Of a stretch of 54,702 nucleotides of DNA, positions 52,437 to 54,702 are shown one piece after another (positions within the stretch are counted from its first letter, which is position 1; the number at the start of each line of letters is the position of its first letter). The stretch spans positions 1 through 54,702 of the forward strand of contig NZ_AUMN01000029.1 in assembly GCF_000430705.1 (NCBI RefSeq), read 5' to 3'. A program made the translations under genes and the position numbers. The notes under the pieces are model-generated. The model had not been told where the DNA came from. It was given only the letters and a program-made list of their open reading frames with translations, and searched no databases. The DNA comes from Arthrobacter castelli DSM 16402 (GTDB lineage: Bacteria > Actinomycetota > Actinomycetes > Actinomycetales > Micrococcaceae).

Positions 52437-52605
52437 AGTAGCCAACTGGCTGCGGCGTTGGGGCGATGGCCTGCGGGTGCGGCGGCCCGCCGATCCCATC
52501 GTTCCGCTGAAAGTCATTCGGTACCTCGTGCCGCTGGAGTTCCGTCAGCGGAACTCCGGCGGCACGAATAGCCATTCGGCTAGTGCAAGTAGCCAACTGG
52601 CTACT
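52437..52605. promoter_or_regulatory. Three TAGCC-N4-GGCTA palindromes (candidate operators)
   Basis: Site A 52439-52452 (TAGCCAACTGGCTG), site B 52569-52582 (TAGCCATTCGGCTA), site C 52590-52603 (TAGCCAACTGGCTA). Sites B and C are 21 bp apart, two helical turns; A and C share 17 bases (CAAGTAGCCAACTGGCT). Site C extends to AGTAGCCAACTGGCTACT (52588-52605), palindromic except for its centre. They lie between the atypical response regulator and the surface-protein gene. Confidence 0.65.
52534..52559. promoter_or_regulatory. Strong 11-bp hairpin between the divergent genes
   Basis: CTGGAGTTCCG (52534-52544) and CGGAACTCCGG (52549-52559) pair with one G-T, loop TCAG. It lies between operator sites A and B. 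It may separate the two divergent promoters or form part of a leader RNA. Confidence 0.6.
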
Positions 52606-52660
52606 CAGAATTACCCGATTGATGACCCCTTTTCTAGATGGCTTTGCCCTACTGTTCTAA

Positions 52661-52700
52661 GAGTGCGTGCCCCTGAGCGGGTGCGCATTTGCACGCACTC
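52661..52700 (+). promoter_or_regulatory. Inverted repeat in the leader of the surface-protein gene
   Basis: GAGTGCGTGC (52661-52670) and GCACGCACTC (52691-52700) are perfect complements with a 20-nt loop and lie 15 nt before the ribosome site GAGGAG (52716-52721). If transcribed, it would make a stable leader hairpin; an inner GTGC/GCAC pair competes with it. Confidence 0.6.
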
Positions 52701-52726
52701 AGCACGTTCAACATCGAGGAGATTTC

Positions 52727-54702
52727 TTGGAAGCGAACCGTAAAAGACGATGGAGGGGGTACTTCGGTCGTCCGGGGAGGCTGCTGGCCGGTGGTGTGGC
52801 CGCCAGTATGGTGTTTGCCCCGGCCACCGGCGCCGTAGCAGCACCCAGTGACGACTCCGCAGCCCAGTCGCAGGTCATTGCGTCTGAGCTGCTCAGTGCA
52901 GAACTCCTTAACGTGGCCACTACAGACAGTGGCTTCCCCAGCGATCCCGGACCGCATTACGGCACTCTCAACCTGGAGGCGCTGAACACTCTCGGTCTGA
53001 ATCTGGGCGGCTTAACCCTTCCGTTGCTGGATGCACCGGGGACCGACGGTCTTTTGGCCCTCGATGCCGGCGTGCTCAACAGTTACGCAGCATCGCCGGA
53101 TGCATCGTCGTCGACGGCTTCGGCAGGCGCTGTGGGCGATGACGGTGCCATTGATCTGAGCCTTCCCGATGACCCGGCCACCCCCGGTAATGCCCGGGTG
53201 GACCTGACGGCTTTGCTGGGACAACTGAACGTGGACGGGCTCACTGATCAAATTGTTGACCAGCTGAGTGTTGAGCTCGGTGCTTTGGCGTCGACTGCCA
53301 CCGCTGACGGTTCATCCTTCCAATCCGACTATGTTGTTGCCGATGCCCGGTTGGACGTCAGTAGTCCCTTGGTGGGTCAACTGACCAATGATCTCGCGGG
53401 CGTCACCACTGATCTCGGGACGACGCTGAATGCGCTGGTCGCCCAGGATGGGGCGTTGGGCTCTATTGCTAATGCCGTTGACATTGATCTCAGTGTTCCC
53501 TTGATAGGCGGACTCCAGGCGGGGCCTGGAACGGTCGGAATCAATGGCCTCGATGCTGCGTTGCAAAGTGTCGCGGACAATGTCCTGACCGGAACCTTGA
53601 GCGACAGCAGCGGCGTCGTATCCATCAATCTGGACACCGGCGTCGTTTCGGTCGATCTGGCCGCTCTCTATGGCACCGGCACTGGCGATCTTAACGGGCT
53701 GCCTGCCAACACTGAACTGTTGAGCGCAGCAGCGATCGATGCGATCACTAACGGCGTGGCCGAAGTTCTTGGTGACCTGACGGCAGAGCTGACGACGGCC
53801 TTGACCGATGTCATCAACACCGTTGAACTCGTGATTACCCTTCCGGCTGAAGTTTCGCTGCTGGGCGGTTCCGCTGCCAGCGGAGATGTGGTCGTCACCG
53901 GTGCCCTCGGCGATTTCGCCGGGACCACGGGCACGGATCCAGTGGTTGACGTAAATTTTGACCTGTTGGGCTTTCCACTGGACGCGCTCCTTGATCCCAT
54001 TACGGACCAGTTGCTGACGCCGTTGGTTCAAGCCGCAGGATCTGCAATAACCACGTTGACTGGAAATCTGGAGCCGACCATTAACGGCGTCGTGGATCCA
54101 GTAATTGGGACCCTGCAGCCCGTCCTGGATGGTGTATTGAGCGAAATCGTTCAGATCACTATTAATCACCAGCCGACACCCGGGGCCCTTGGTTCCGAGT
54201 CATTTACAGTTAACGCTCTGACCTTGACGCTGCTGCCTTCAGCCACTGCTGCACAGGTAAGTCTGGCCTCGTCCACAGTTCGCGCTTCCGCAGTGGAGGC
54301 TACGATCACGCCCAACCCTCAGGTGGTTCCGGATGGTTCCACCACGACTGTGACCGGGGAGAACTGGCCCGCCGACACAGAGGTGACGGTTGAGCTTGTT
54401 AGTCCGTCTGGAGATACCATTGCCACCTCGCAGCCGGTTACTTCCGCTGCGGATGGGACCTTCACGGCAGACGTGACTGTTCCTGCGGGGACGCCTGCTG
54501 GAACCGACTATCAGCTGGTAGCGACGGCAGCCGACGGCACAACGGCAACAGCCCCGTTGACCGTCACGAATGACGACTCGACAGCGGACAACACAGCAGA
54601 TAACACTGCTGATAACACGGACGTGAACACCGAGGTGAACACCGAGGTGAACACGGCGGACAACAGCGCTGACAACACGGACGTGAACACTGAGGTGAAC
54701 AC
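52727..54702 (+). CDS. Choice-of-anchor G family surface protein (3' end outside window)
   Basis: At least 658 codons, open to the window edge. TTG 52727 with GAGGAG 5 nt before. A signal peptide (basic RKRR, then LLAGGVAASMVFAPATGAVA, cleavage near AVA-AP) is followed by the family's N-terminus (SELLSAELLNV, DPGPHYGTLNLEALNTLGL). The body has weak repeats of VDLxALxG and NGVVDPVIGTLQPVLDGVLS type (about 150-480), an Ig-like/Big segment (TVTGENWPADTEVTVELVSP, about 530-610), and a tetrapeptide repeat tract xxNT at the end. Its sorting or anchoring end lies outside the window. The opposing frames across this region are shadows. Confidence 0.8.
   Translation, partial: MEANRKRRWRGYFGRPGRLLAGGVAASMVFAPATGAVAAPSDDSAAQSQVIASELLSAELLNVATTDSGFPSDPGPHYGTLNLEALNTLGLNLGGLTLPLLDAPGTDGLLALDAGVLNSYAASPDASSSTASAGAVGDDGAIDLSLPDDPATPGNARVDLTALLGQLNVDGLTDQIVDQLSVELGALASTATADGSSFQSDYVVADARLDVSSPLVGQLTNDLAGVTTDLGTTLNALVAQDGALGSIANAVDIDLSVPLIGGLQAGPGTVGINGLDAALQSVADNVLTGTLSDSSGVVSINLDTGVVSVDLAALYGTGTGDLNGLPANTELLSAAAIDAITNGVAEVLGDLTAELTTALTDVINTVELVITLPAEVSLLGGSAASGDVVVTGALGDFAGTTGTDPVVDVNFDLLGFPLDALLDPITDQLLTPLVQAAGSAITTLTGNLEPTINGVVDPVIGTLQPVLDGVLSEIVQITINHQPTPGALGSESFTVNALTLTLLPSATAAQVSLASSTVRASAVEATITPNPQVVPDGSTTTVTGENWPADTEVTVELVSPSGDTIATSQPVTSAADGTFTADVTVPAGTPAGTDYQLVATAADGTTATAPLTVTNDDSTADNTADNTADNTDVNTEVNTEVNTADNSADNTDVNTEVN
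54584..54702. repeat. 12-bp minisatellite encoding (A/D/E)(D/V)N(T/S) repeats
   Basis: Ten consecutive 12-bp units starting at 54584: ADNT three times, DVNT, EVNT twice, ADNS, ADNT, DVNT, EVN(T), and continuing past the window edge. It forms a Thr/Asn/Asp-rich stalk and is likely to vary in length between strains. Confidence 0.85.

Noticed and set aside
53312-54169. 285-codon frame on the minus strand
   Set aside because: Opposes the choice-of-anchor G gene, which has a signal peptide, a ribosome site and repeat structure in frame.
54584-54702. CRISPR-like repetition at the right edge
   Set aside because: Units are 12 bp without spacers and lie in a coding frame; this is a coding minisatellite.

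Overview
The window is a high-GC chromosomal segment of an actinobacterium. Gene content and wording (two high-affinity Pst phosphate operons, class F sortases, DUF6458, YcnI, MTH1187, choice-of-anchor G surface proteins, many GTG/TTG starts, ATGA/TAATG operon overlaps) suggest the Micrococcaceae (Arthrobacter sensu lato). That placement is an inference from gene families, not a database match. I see no phage, insertion sequence, integrase or CRISPR array. There is one tRNA gene, tRNA-Lys(UUU).

Layout. 1-3129: the C-terminal end of a membrane-anchored surface protein, a sortase-fold protein that has lost both its catalytic His and Cys, an intact class F sortase, and a secreted streptogrisin-like serine protease. 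3254-21666: a phosphorus-acquisition region. It holds a secreted glycerophosphodiesterase, an unrelated FUSC-type membrane protein, two complete tandem pstSCAB operons, a small ABM monooxygenase, Pit with its DUF47 (PhoU-like) partner, and a phosphonate locus (phnDCE, a TIGR03364-type FAD oxidoreductase, a divergent GntR/UTRA regulator and a phosphonatase-like HAD hydrolase). Pho-box-like 11-bp direct repeats lie in front of pst operon 1, pst operon 2 and the phn operon. At the phn promoter a palindrome fitting a GntR operator covers the -10, while the Pho-box repeats cover the spacer and -35.

21663-33742: mixed housekeeping and unknown genes. These are a conserved unknown, tRNA-Lys, a decayed stretch with a truncated HTH gene, a YdcF-like protein, small membrane proteins, a sodium:solute symporter, a YwaF-like protein, a VOC pseudogene, DUF445, a second glycerophosphodiesterase, a GH15 trehalase-like enzyme, a DoxX-like protein and azlCD. 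33776-41118: ackA-pta, an unusual Nramp relative without the metal-binding motifs, a thiamine-binding MTH1187 protein, two SAM-dependent methyltransferase-fold proteins and a GNAT acetyltransferase. 41243-45978: a molybdate locus (HTH-TOBE regulator, modABC) next to an AzgA-type purine permease. 46107-48150: copper-linked CopC, YcnI and a His/Met-rich membrane protein. 48334-51507: a dienelactone-hydrolase-like enzyme, a tandem universal stress protein, a CDF cation exporter and a small metallopeptidase.

51547-54702: an atypical LuxR/NarL-type response regulator whose phosphoacceptor Asp is Glu. It is divergent from a large choice-of-anchor G surface protein that runs off the window. The region between them carries three copies of a TAGCC-N4-GGCTA palindrome, two of them exactly 21 bp apart, plus two strong hairpins. 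Together these look like a dedicated regulator/surface-protein module. The pseudo-sortase/sortase pair at the left end and this module at the right end are the least ordinary parts of the window. A 70-bp dispersed palindromic element occurs twice (9577 and 41111), and a separate 96-bp inverted repeat lies at 16209.
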